Below, one piece after another: positions 13,286 to 19,240 of a DNA stretch of 19,240 bases. The number at the start of each line of letters is the position of its first letter. The first letter of the stretch is position 1. The notes beneath the pieces were generated by a model. That model was given only the letters and a program-made list of their open reading frames with translations, was not told where the DNA came from and searched no databases. This stretch comes from CBDUSL01 sp965370265 (GTDB taxonomy: Bacteria; Patescibacteriota; Patescibacteriia; JAXHNJ01), in the NCBI GenBank assembly GCA_965370265.1, contig CBDUSL010000011.1, positions 1-19,240 of the forward strand, given 5' to 3'. Made by a program: the position numbers and the translations under genes.

Positions 13286-14698
13286 ATGTTGAAAGAATAT
13301 AAAACAATCAAAGAAATCGCCGGTCCCCTTCTGATTGTGGAAGGTATTTCGGACGTGAAATATGAGGAAATGGTTGAGGTTGAACTCCCCTCTGGCGAAA
13401 AACGCCGGGGAAGAGTTTTAGAAATTTCCGACAAACAGGCGGTTGTTCAGATGTTCGAGGAAACTCGCGGTCTTGAGATTGAAAAATCCAAGGCTAAGTT
13501 CCTGGGCAAGACCATGGAAATCGGCGTCTCCCATGATATGTTGGGTCGTGTTTTTTCCGGAGCAGGCGAACCCCGTGACGGCGAACCCAAAATTATTCCG
13601 GAGAAAAAACTGGATATCAACGGCTCTCCGATTAACCCCTATTCCCGTGATTATCCGAATGACTTTATCCAAACCGGTATTTCCACCATTGACGGGCTTA
13701 ATACCCTGGTTCGCGGCCAGAAATTACCTATCTTTTCCGGCTCAGGCCTTCCCCATGCTGAATTAGCGGCCCAAATCGCCCGACAAGCCAAAGTGGTTCG
13801 CGGAGCGGACCATCCTGAGCGAAAGTCGAAGAATCAGTCCGAAAAGTCTGAATTTGCCGTGGTCTTCTGTGCTATGGGAATTACTTTTGAAGAATCTGAA
13901 TATTTTATTAATGAATTCAAAAAAACCGGCGCCATCGAAAGAGCTGTTCTCTTTGTTAACTTAGCTGATGATCCGGTGGTTGAAAGAATTACTCTCCCCC
14001 GTATCGCCCTTACCACTGCTGAATACCTGGCATTTGAAAAGGGATTACACGTTTTGGTTATCATGACTGATATGACTAATTATTGTGAAGCTTTAAGAGA
14101 AGTCTCCGCCGCTAGAAAAGAAATACCAGGCCGTCGGGGCTATCCTGGATATCTTTACACTGATCTTTCTACCATTTATGAACGAGCTGGCCGGATAAAA
14201 GGAAAGTCTGGCTCCATCACCCAGATTCCTATCTTGACCATGCCTGAAGATGATAAAACTCATCCCATTCCTGATTTAACCGGTTATATTACCGAGGGCC
14301 AGATTTTACTCTCTAGAGAATTGCACCGAAAAGGAATCTATCCTCCAGTTGATGTTCTTCCCTCTCTTTCCCGTTTGAAAGACAAGGGTATTGGCGAAGG
14401 AAAAACAAGAGAAGATCATTCTGGAGTATTAAATCAGCTTTTTGCCGCCTATGCCCGAGGCAAGGAGGCTAAAGAGCTGGCCGTTATTCTTGGTGAAGCA
14501 GCCTTATCAGAAGCCGATAAAAAGTTCTCCAAGTTTGCCGAAGAATTTGAAGACAAGTTTGTCAGACAAGCCCCGGATGAAGACAGAACAATTATCGAAA
14601 CTCTGGATCTTGGCTGGAAACTTTTATCTATCCTGCCTAAATCTGAACTCAAGAGAGTCAAAGAAGAACATATTGAAAAATATTTGCCTAAGAAATAA
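13286..14698 (+). CDS. ntpB: V/A-type ATPase non-catalytic nucleotide-binding subunit B
   Basis: A 470-residue subunit that alternates with A in the head. It has the degenerate P-loop region of B subunits (IFSGSGLPHAELAAQIARQA, no Gly-Lys-Thr), MGITFEESEYFINEFKKTGA, DMTNYCEALREVSAARKEIPGRRGYPGYLY and the late LGEAALSEADKKFSKFAEEFE region. Between RQAKVVRG and EFAVVFCAMG lies an Arg/Lys/Ser-rich stretch of about 13 residues (175-187, DHPERKSKNQSEK) that is longer than I expect in B subunits. Its DNA carries CCTGAGC (13814-13820) and CGAAG (13827-13831), the same pair of motifs as the composite repeats, suggesting an in-frame repeat remnant. The frame is intact. The ATG at 13286 has no Shine-Dalgarno; it lies 19 bases after subunit A. 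Confidence 0.96.
   Translation: MLKEYKTIKEIAGPLLIVEGISDVKYEEMVEVELPSGEKRRGRVLEISDKQAVVQMFEETRGLEIEKSKAKFLGKTMEIGVSHDMLGRVFSGAGEPRDGEPKIIPEKKLDINGSPINPYSRDYPNDFIQTGISTIDGLNTLVRGQKLPIFSGSGLPHAELAAQIARQAKVVRGADHPERKSKNQSEKSEFAVVFCAMGITFEESEYFINEFKKTGAIERAVLFVNLADDPVVERITLPRIALTTAEYLAFEKGLHVLVIMTDMTNYCEALREVSAARKEIPGRRGYPGYLYTDLSTIYERAGRIKGKSGSITQIPILTMPEDDKTHPIPDLTGYITEGQILLSRELHRKGIYPPVDVLPSLSRLKDKGIGEGKTREDHSGVLNQLFAAYARGKEAKELAVILGEAALSEADKKFSKFAEEFEDKFVRQAPDEDRTIIETLDLGWKLLSILPKSELKRVKEEHIEKYLPKK
13811..13834 (+). repeat. Probable repeat fragment inside the subunit B gene
   Basis: Contains CATCCTGAGC, then six bases, then CGAAGAAT. The composite elements contain CCCTGAGCCGCGACGAAGGG in their left hairpin: the same CCTGAGC and CGAAG blocks with a five-base spacer. 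It falls on an unexpected basic loop of the protein. The match is short, so homology is likely but unproven. Confidence 0.5.
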
Positions 14699-14708
14699 TT
14701 AACATTTC

Positions 14709-14848
14709 TGTCACCCTGAGGTGCGAAACCGTAGCCTGCCCTGAGCCGCGACGAAGGGAAGGGTAGACAGAAAGAACCAATTGTCTATGCTTTCCCTCGA
14801 CAAGCTCGGCACAGGCTAAAACGCCTCGGGCTCCTCCTCAGCATGACA
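14709..14848 (+). repeat. Composite palindromic element, copy 3 (between subunits B and D)
   Basis: Same orientation as copies 1 and 2 and nearly identical to copy 2 over most of its length, including CCCTCGACAAGCTCGGCACA in the right half. The left hairpin is bounded by TTTCTGTC (14705-14712) and GACAGAAA (14766-14773); the right by CAATTGTC (14778-14785) and GACAATTG (14845-14852). It starts about 10 bases after the subunit B stop, and its right end contains an ATG in frame with subunit D. Confidence 0.9.
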
Positions 14849-14878
14849 ATTGCACTTAATCGCTTAGTATCAAATAAT

Positions 14879-15502
14879 ATGAAACTCGCCGTTAATCCAA
14901 CAAGAATGGAGCTGATCAAGCTCAAGAAAAAAGTGGTCACCGCTAGACGCGGCCACAAGCTTTTGAAAGAAAAAAGAGACGGGCTGATGAAACAGTTTCT
15001 CTCTACGGTCAAACAGGCTCGAGAACTCCGGGAAACTATTGAAAAAATGCTTGGCACTGCTTTCAAGTCTTTTATTTTTGCTTCGGCTGATATGCGTCCG
15101 GAAGTGATGGCTGAAGCCCTGGCCTTACCCGCTAAAGAAACCTCCTTATCCGTAAGCACAGAAAACGTAATGAGTGTTAATGTGCCTCGGTTTGACTACA
15201 AAGCAGAAGGAGATTTTTTAAGCTATTCCTTAGCGACCACTTCGGCGGAGCTTGATGCTTCTTTAGAAACTTTTTCAGAAGTTTTAGAGGATATGGTCAA
15301 ACTGGCTGAGATAGAACACTCGGCTAAACTAATGGCTCAGGAAATCGAAAAAACCAGAAGAAGGGTCAACGCCCTGGAATATGTTTTTATTCCTAACATG
15401 GACGAAACTATTAAATATATCACCGCTAAGCTAAACGAACAGGAAAGAAGCACCATTACCGCTCTGATGAAGGTAAAGGATATGATTACGGAGCAAGAGT
15501 AA
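14879..15502 (+). CDS. ntpD: V/A-type ATPase subunit D (central rotor shaft)
   Basis: The long coiled-coil axle that turns inside A3B3. From ATG 14879 the protein has 207 residues and begins MKLAVNPTRMELIKLKKKV, the standard start of subunit D; the family signature RRGHKLLKEKRDGLMKQF follows at about 25-40 and the C-terminal helix contains KTRRRVNALEYVFIPNMDET, also conserved. The frame opens 12 codons earlier, at 14843, but that ATG is part of repeat copy 3 (GCATGACAATTGC), and the extra residues (MTIALNRLVSNN) are not typical, so I reject it. No Shine-Dalgarno precedes 14879. It is the last gene of the operon; a terminator follows within 110 bases. Confidence 0.95.
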   Translation: MKLAVNPTRMELIKLKKKVVTARRGHKLLKEKRDGLMKQFLSTVKQARELRETIEKMLGTAFKSFIFASADMRPEVMAEALALPAKETSLSVSTENVMSVNVPRFDYKAEGDFLSYSLATTSAELDASLETFSEVLEDMVKLAEIEHSAKLMAQEIEKTRRRVNALEYVFIPNMDETIKYITAKLNEQERSTITALMKVKDMITEQE

Positions 15503-15508
15503 ATAAAA

Positions 15509-15571
15509 ATCCCGCCAAGAACGGGATCCTCGCAACCAGATGGACTCACTTATCTTCGTCTCATCGTTGCG
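15509..15571 (+). other. Structured 3' region after the ATPase operon
   Basis: ATCCCG/CGGGAT (15509-15514 with 15522-15527) and CGCAAC/GTTGCG (15531-15536 with 15566-15571) can form two successive hairpins; CCCGC near 15511 can instead pair with GCGGG near 15569. No T-run follows, so these are not terminators themselves. They may protect the 3' end of the long message or be a repeat remnant. Confidence 0.35.
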
Positions 15572-15578
15572 GGACAAA

Positions 15579-15611
15579 AAACAGCCTTTTCGTGTCCAGG
15601 GCTGTTTTTTT
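15579..15611 (+). terminator. Rho-independent terminator of the V-ATPase operon
   Basis: AACAGCC (15580-15586) pairs with GGCTGTT (15600-15606), followed by a T-run to 15611. It lies about 80 bases after the subunit D stop. Confidence 0.85.
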
Positions 15612-15614
15612 ATA

Positions 15615-15639
15615 TAAAAAAGCCCCGCTAAGCAGGGCT
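15615..15639 (-). terminator. Rho-independent terminator of the 110-residue membrane protein gene
   Basis: On the minus strand AGCCC-TGCTTAGCG-GGGCT followed by six Ts. It lies directly after the stop of the minus-strand gene at 15647 and back to back with the ATPase operon terminator, insulating the converging units. Confidence 0.8.
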
Positions 15640-15646
15640 CGATTTT

Positions 15647-15979
15647 TCAGTTTAATTCATGTTCTTTTTTGGCCTTAAAATCCTCATCTTCAAGTAAATC
15701 ATCGTGGTATACAAATTCTACTTCTTGTCCGTTCATCATGGCCGTAATCATTACTTCAAGATTATAGTTTCTTTCAATTACTCTAGCACTCTCAACATCT
15801 AAATCGTGGTTTTCTCCTTTTAAGTTCTGGTTTTCATCCCAAATATCATAATTTTCTTTTCTTACCCGCCAATACATAAGGATACTCCCAATGGAAATTA
15901 TTCCAAAAATAAGGCAGATAAAGCCAAGTACTACTACCGGGGAAATAAGCAGAAAAAAGGCAATAATAAACTCAATCAT
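15647..15979 (-). CDS. Membrane-anchored coiled-coil protein of unknown function
   Basis: A 110-residue protein with a hydrophobic N-terminal region (about 2-36, probably two closely spaced membrane segments broken at PVV), a short basic stretch (YWRVRKEN), a helical coiled-coil-like segment rich in Asn, Asp and Glu (about 43-75, WDENQNLKGENHDLDVESAR) and an acidic tail (DDLLEDEDFKAKKEHELN). I do not recognise a family. The bulk is probably cytoplasmic. The start is supported by GGGAGGG just before the ATG at 15979. It has its own promoter (16030-16058) and terminator and is not part of the neighbouring ATPase or purine operons. Confidence 0.75.
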   Translation of the reverse strand: MIEFIIAFFLLISPVVVLGFICLIFGIISIGSILMYWRVRKENYDIWDENQNLKGENHDLDVESARVIERNYNLEVMITAMMNGQEVEFVYHDDLLEDEDFKAKKEHELN

Positions 15980-16029
15980 TTATCCCTCCCGTTTATATAA
16001 AAAGAGCTTGTTCGCCAGATTAGTCGTTA

Positions 16030-16058
16030 ATCTTATTATTTTGAAACGCTTTAGTCAA
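16030..16058 (-). promoter_or_regulatory. Promoter of the membrane-anchored coiled-coil protein gene
   Basis: On the minus strand TTGACT (16053-16058), 17-base spacer, TAAGAT (16030-16035). The message would have a leader of about 45 bases ending in GGGAGGG before the ATG. Confidence 0.55.
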
Positions 16059-16072
16059 ATCACATTAAGCAT

Positions 16073-16106
16073 AAAAAATAAAAACCCCTGTTCTGTTGAA
16101 CAGGGG
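16073..16106 (-). terminator. Rho-independent terminator of the guaB-purA operon
   Basis: On the minus strand a perfect 9-bp stem, CCCCTGTTC with GAACAGGGG (16085-16106), followed by TTTTTATTTTTT (16073-16084). It lies 17 bases after the purA stop codon. Confidence 0.93.
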
Positions 16107-16122
16107 TGTTAAAGGTGCTTAT

Positions 16123-17436
16123 CTAAGAAAAAACTTCCGGGGGAATTACTACAGTTTGGCTCCTTTCCGGGCCGACGGTGGCGAAAGGAATAATCAGTCT
16201 GGTCTGCTGGTGAATTGCCTTAAGGTAATCTTGGGCTTCCTTGGGCAGTTCATCCCAGTGCCGACAGCTGGTTGTGTCAGTCTGCCATCCAGGGAAATAA
16301 CGATAAACTGGTTCAAGGGTATCCAGATAATCCTGGCGAAGCCATTTAACATGGCTCATCGGATCGCCGTTTTGTTCCTGGTAAGCAATTGTAATTTTGA
16401 TCTCCGGCAAAGTATCCAACACATCCAGTTTGGTTACCGGGGTTAAAATCTCACTATAAGGAGTCTTTACATAACGAATCATGTAGCGAATGAGAACGGT
16501 ATCCAACCAGGCAATTCGCCTGGGCCGGCCGGTGGTTTCCCCTATTTCGTTACCGCGATCACGGATGATCTCGGCGTTCTCATCAAAGAGTTCGCCGACT
16601 AGCGGTCCGTTGCCGACCCGGGTAGTATAGGCCTTGATAGCCATATAGGCCCGGTCCCACCAGCCGATGTCTTTAAGAAGAGCGGGTAGAGCCGTGTTTG
16701 AACTGGTAACAAAGGGGTAGGTGCCGTGATCCACATCCAGCATTCCGCCCTGGGCTCCTTCAATCAGGACATTACCCTCTTGGGCCAATACTTCACGGAT
16801 TAGATCATTGACATCTTCTACTTCGGCAATTTCTATTACCCTTAAAGCGGCTTTGAAATATTCATCGCACTGCTTTAAGAACTCATCTACTTCAATGTAA
16901 GGGAAAAAATCCCGTTTGATGTAAAGATTCTTGAGAAAATCAACTTTCTCCCTGAGTGAATCTGGGAAACAAGCTTCTTCTACTCTAACAGCGGTCAGCC
17001 TTTCTCTGGAACAGGCATAAGCCGGGCCGATACCTCGGCCAGTCGTCCCGACTTCCTCGCCGGAAAACATTCCTTCCAGCCAAGCTTCCCATTTCTGATG
17101 CCAGGGAAAGATAAAGTGGGCCTTGGGCGAAATAAAGAGTCTGTTTTTTAGGTTAAAACCGGCTTGCTCTATCTCGTCTATCTCCATAAGCAGCTTGACT
17201 GGGTCAATAACCATACCGGAGCCTAATACACAGGCTATAGGCGGCGACATGGCTGATGACGGAACCTGATGGAAAGCGATGCTTGTCTCACCAACTTTTA
17301 CCCGGTGCCCGGCGTTAGGGCCGCCGTTCTGGCGGATAACCAGTCGATAGTTCCTGCAGATCATGTCTACTATCCGGGCTTTTGCTTCATCGCCGAACAG
17401 AAAATCGCCGACAAAGTCTACTTTTGATACTCTCAC
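16123..17436 (-). CDS. purA: Adenylosuccinate synthetase (divergent active-site loop)
   Basis: Joins IMP and aspartate using GTP to make adenylosuccinate, the first committed step to AMP. Its 437 residues are normal in length. Family landmarks: NGGPNAGHRV (catalytic His44), GTTGRGIGPAYACSRERL, YPFVTSSNT, KAYTTRVGNGPLVGEL, GNEIGETTGRPRRIAWLD and TPVTKLDVLDTLPEIK. The N-terminal loop, normally WGDEGKGK, is FGDEAKAR (14-21): the catalytic Asp16 and Lys19 remain, but two Gly became Ala and the last Lys became Arg. The Gly-rich segment after SSNT is also replaced (ALPALLKDIGWW). The conserved Asp argues against PurZ, the phage 2-aminoadenylosuccinate synthetase, where it is lost. The start is GTG at 17436, with AAGGA about 11 bases upstream inside the end of guaB; an in-frame TGA lies just above. 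By eye this gene and guaB are more GC-rich than the helicase region. Confidence 0.93.
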   Translation of the reverse strand: MRVSKVDFVGDFLFGDEAKARIVDMICRNYRLVIRQNGGPNAGHRVKVGETSIAFHQVPSSAMSPPIACVLGSGMVIDPVKLLMEIDEIEQAGFNLKNRLFISPKAHFIFPWHQKWEAWLEGMFSGEEVGTTGRGIGPAYACSRERLTAVRVEEACFPDSLREKVDFLKNLYIKRDFFPYIEVDEFLKQCDEYFKAALRVIEIAEVEDVNDLIREVLAQEGNVLIEGAQGGMLDVDHGTYPFVTSSNTALPALLKDIGWWDRAYMAIKAYTTRVGNGPLVGELFDENAEIIRDRGNEIGETTGRPRRIAWLDTVLIRYMIRYVKTPYSEILTPVTKLDVLDTLPEIKITIAYQEQNGDPMSHVKWLRQDYLDTLEPVYRYFPGWQTDTTSCRHWDELPKEAQDYLKAIHQQTRLIIPFATVGPERSQTVVIPPEVFS

Positions 17437-17450
17437 TATTCATCACGTCC

Positions 17451-18968
17451 TTAACCCGGATAATTCGGGGCTTGTTCAGTTATTTCAATGTCATGCGGAT
17501 GGCTTTCCCGAAGAGCAGCACCACTAATAATACGAAAGTAAGCTTTCTCTTTGAGCTCATTAACGTCTTTGCAGCCACAATAGCCCATACCAGCTCGAAG
17601 ACCTCCAATTAACTGATAAACATGGTCTGCCAGCGGTCCGCGGTATGAAACACGTCCTTCAACGCCTTCAGCCACCATTTTCTTTTCATCACTCTCGCCT
17701 TCCTGGCGGTAACGGTCAGAGCTGCCTTCTTTCATCGCTCCGATTGAACCCATGCCCCGGTAAATCTTGAAACGTTTGCCTTGGTGAAAGATAAGCTCAC
17801 CAGGCGCTTCATTTGTACCGGCTAAAAGGGTGCCAAGCATGACCGCATTAGCACCGGCTCCGATAGCTTTGGTGATTTCTCCAGAATGCGTGATACCTCC
17901 ATCAGCAATTATTGGAGTGTCTCCAGACACTCCCACACATTCCATTATGGCAGTCATCTGAGGTATACCGATTCCGGCAATCACTCTGGTTGTGCAAATA
18001 GCCGAAGGACCCTGTCCGACCTTAACCGCGTCAGCTCCCCATTCAATAAGATGAAGGGTTGCTTCAGAAGTAGTCACATTGCCGGCTATAATAGGTAAGT
18101 GCGGATAGCGTTGGTTAAGATTAGAAAGCATGTCTTTCATGTTGGCTGTATCGCCATGGGCTGTGTCCACAGCAATAACATCTACTCCAGCCTTAACCAG
18201 AGCTTTAACTCTTTCTTTCTGCTCCAACCATCTGTCTCCAACAGCCGCTCCCACCAAAAGACGCTTTTCTTCGTCCAAAGCCGCCTTGGGATTTTCGGCT
18301 CTTTTCTGGATATCAACGGCCGTAAACATACCCGCCAGTTTAAGTTCACTACCCAAGGGTTCTATAACTGGTAGTTTTTCAATCCTGTGCTCAAGCATTA
18401 TTTCCTGGGCTTCCTTGACGTCAATTCCCTTAGAGGCATAGATAACCTCTTTGGTCATCACCGAAGAAACAAGCTGATCAGAATCAGAACACGAAACAAT
18501 ATCCCGGCGAGTGACAATGCCAACCAGAATACGTTGGTCATTCACCACTGGTAGACCGGAAATCTTCCTTCTTTCCATAGTCCCCTTGGCTTTGCCTACA
18601 GTCCAATCAGATTTAGCACAGATAGGATCAGAGATCATTGCACTCATCCAGCGCTTAACAGCGGCCACCTGAGACGCTTGCTCCTTAACAGAAAGGTTTT
18701 TATGCAAGATCCCTATCCCGCCCTCAAGAGCCAGGGCTATGGCTAGATTTTCTTCGGTCACCGTATCCATAGCCGCCGAAGCAATAGGAATATTCAAGAT
18801 AACGCTTGATTTTTCATCGTTTTCTCGTGTCAAAATAGTCTGAGTCTCAACCTCCTTGGGGCCTTTTTCCGAATACATTGGGATTAGAGTTAGGTCATCA
18901 AAAGTCAACGCTTTTGTGACTGGATCTAAAACCTTTTGCCTAACGTATGATTCAACAATTTCCAGCAT
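17451..18968 (-). CDS. guaB: IMP dehydrogenase
   Basis: Oxidises IMP to XMP with NAD+, the rate-limiting step to GMP. The 505-residue protein has the standard layout: catalytic barrel start TKALTFDDLTLIPMYSE, SAAMDTVTEENLAIALALEGGIGILHKN split around residue 65-92, two CBS domains (about 110-225, with SGLPVVNDQRILVGIVTRRDI and EKLPVIEPLG), AVDTAHGD, the catalytic-Cys loop VGQGPSAICTTR with Cys325, IIADGGITHSGEITKAIGAGA, YRGMGSIGAM and the flap EGVEGRVSYRGPLADHV with its Arg-Tyr pair. The Cys loop differs slightly from the common GIGPGSICTT. AAAGGAGGT lies 8 bases before the ATG. guaB is first in a two-gene operon; purA starts 14 bases after its stop, so one message controls both branches from IMP. 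The leader carries a 53-base hairpin. Confidence 0.97.
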   Translation of the reverse strand: MLEIVESYVRQKVLDPVTKALTFDDLTLIPMYSEKGPKEVETQTILTRENDEKSSVILNIPIASAAMDTVTEENLAIALALEGGIGILHKNLSVKEQASQVAAVKRWMSAMISDPICAKSDWTVGKAKGTMERRKISGLPVVNDQRILVGIVTRRDIVSCSDSDQLVSSVMTKEVIYASKGIDVKEAQEIMLEHRIEKLPVIEPLGSELKLAGMFTAVDIQKRAENPKAALDEEKRLLVGAAVGDRWLEQKERVKALVKAGVDVIAVDTAHGDTANMKDMLSNLNQRYPHLPIIAGNVTTSEATLHLIEWGADAVKVGQGPSAICTTRVIAGIGIPQMTAIMECVGVSGDTPIIADGGITHSGEITKAIGAGANAVMLGTLLAGTNEAPGELIFHQGKRFKIYRGMGSIGAMKEGSSDRYRQEGESDEKKMVAEGVEGRVSYRGPLADHVYQLIGGLRAGMGYCGCKDVNELKEKAYFRIISGAALRESHPHDIEITEQAPNYPG

Positions 18969-19014
18969 TTCTGCTACCTCCTTTTTTAGCTAAAATCCTT
19001 TTTCAAAGATCTAA

Positions 19015-19067
19015 TTTGTCCCATAGGGGATCCCTTTCCCGAAGGGACTCCTTCGGTGTGGGACAAA
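19015..19067 (-). repeat. 53-nt inverted repeat / hairpin in the guaB leader
   Basis: Perfect 9-bp ends TTTGTCCCA (19015-19023) and TGGGACAAA (19059-19067), with an inner stem TCCCTT/AAGGGA. If transcription starts near 19074, the guaB message begins with this hairpin, about 35 bases before the Shine-Dalgarno. The inside shares CCCTTCGGG and GGGATCCC with the palindromes at 19110-19131 and 9548-9569, so it looks like a member of that repeat family. Confidence 0.75.
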
Positions 19068-19080
19068 AATATTGTTCCTT

Positions 19081-19109
19081 ACTTTAACAATTTATATTTA
19101 TTTTGTCAA
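19081..19109 (-). promoter_or_regulatory. Promoter of the guaB-purA operon
   Basis: On the minus strand a consensus TTGACA (19104-19109), 17-base spacer, TAAAGT (19081-19086). The -35 abuts the palindrome at 19110-19131. Confidence 0.65.
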
Positions 19110-19131
19110 ACCCGAAGGGATCCCTTTGGGA
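19110..19131 (-). repeat. Palindromic repeat copy adjoining the guaB -35 box
   Basis: ACCCGAAGGGA then TCCCTTTGGGA: a near-perfect palindrome centred on GGGATCCC. One base differs from the copy inside the subunit E gene. Placed directly upstream of the -35 box, it could also serve as an operator, but the copy elsewhere favours a dispersed repeat. Confidence 0.65.
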
Positions 19132-19133
19132 CC

Positions 19134-19157
19134 AAAAAAAGTCCTCTTATGGGACTT
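19134..19157 (-). terminator. Rho-independent terminator of a minus-strand gene beyond the right edge
   Basis: On the minus strand AAGTCC-CATAAGA-GGACTT followed by Ts (19134-19138). It would end a transcript coming from beyond 19240 and insulate the guaB promoter. The remaining bases to 19240 are AT-rich and I see no gene or RNA in them. Confidence 0.6.
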
Positions 19158-19240
19158 AATGTCTTAATTACTCAATATCTTAGTCTAATTCCACAATTCA
19201 ATTCCCAATTTATCACCAAAAAAATAAAGCAATATAATAA

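Noticed and set aside
9797..14848. The three repeats as a CRISPR array or as an insertion sequence
   Set aside because: The copies are 1.5-3.5 kb apart with genes between them, not regular short spacers, and none encodes a transposase.
14843..14878. Upstream start of subunit D at 14843
   Set aside because: The ATG belongs to the end of repeat copy 3, and the 12 extra residues are not typical of subunit D, whose proteins usually begin at the MKLAVNPTRMEL position.
16123..17436. The purA gene as PurZ (2-aminoadenine genome synthesis)
   Set aside because: PurZ lacks the catalytic Asp; this protein keeps it (Asp16 in FGDEAKAR), and it sits in a guaB operon with no phage genes.

Overview
The window reads as a piece of an AT-rich bacterial chromosome, moderately repeat-laden, most likely from an uncultivated small-genome lineage of the Candidate Phyla Radiation (Patescibacteria) type. 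This placement is an inference. It rests on gene style: a UvrD-like helicase fused to an Fe-S nuclease, a compact V-type ATPase operon in place of an F-type one, many genes without Shine-Dalgarno sites, and small lineage-specific proteins. No rRNA or other phylogenetic marker apart from pheS is present to settle it.

Layout. 1-1815 (minus strand): an unrecognised four-helix membrane protein, pheS, a decayed SemiSWEET/PQ-loop gene, and the first 16 codons of pheT. 1938-5230 (minus): a 960-residue superfamily-1 helicase-nuclease and a small charged protein. 5306-6267 (plus): two small single-gene units of unknown function, each with its own promoter, strong ribosome binding site and rho-independent terminator. 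6326-15611 (plus): a nine-gene V/A-type ATPase operon in the order G/H-type stalk, I, K, E, C, F, A, B, D, which matches the start of the Enterococcus hirae ntp operon. It has one clear promoter preceded by a perfect DnaA box and one clear terminator. 15615-16058 (minus): a membrane-anchored coiled-coil protein with its own promoter and terminator. 16073-19109 (minus): a guaB-purA purine operon acting at the IMP branch point (IMP to XMP and IMP to adenylosuccinate). 18969-19240 holds no gene; it contains the guaB promoter, two related palindromic repeats and a terminator for a gene beyond the right edge.

The most unusual content is the repeats. Three copies of a composite element of about 123-141 bp, made of two tandem hairpins, lie in one orientation at three junctions of the ATPase operon (E/C, F/A, B/D). 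A second palindromic repeat occurs next to the guaB promoter and again, 21 of 22 bases identical, in frame inside the subunit E gene. A fragment resembling the composite element's core lies in frame inside the subunit B gene. This is reminiscent of Rickettsia palindromic elements and may be an independent case of small repeats invading essential coding sequences.

The ATPase K subunit keeps every side chain that binds Na+ in E. hirae NtpK, so the enzyme is predicted to move Na+ rather than H+. The PQ-loop pseudogene carries a stop codon exactly where the Gln of the PQ motif should be.
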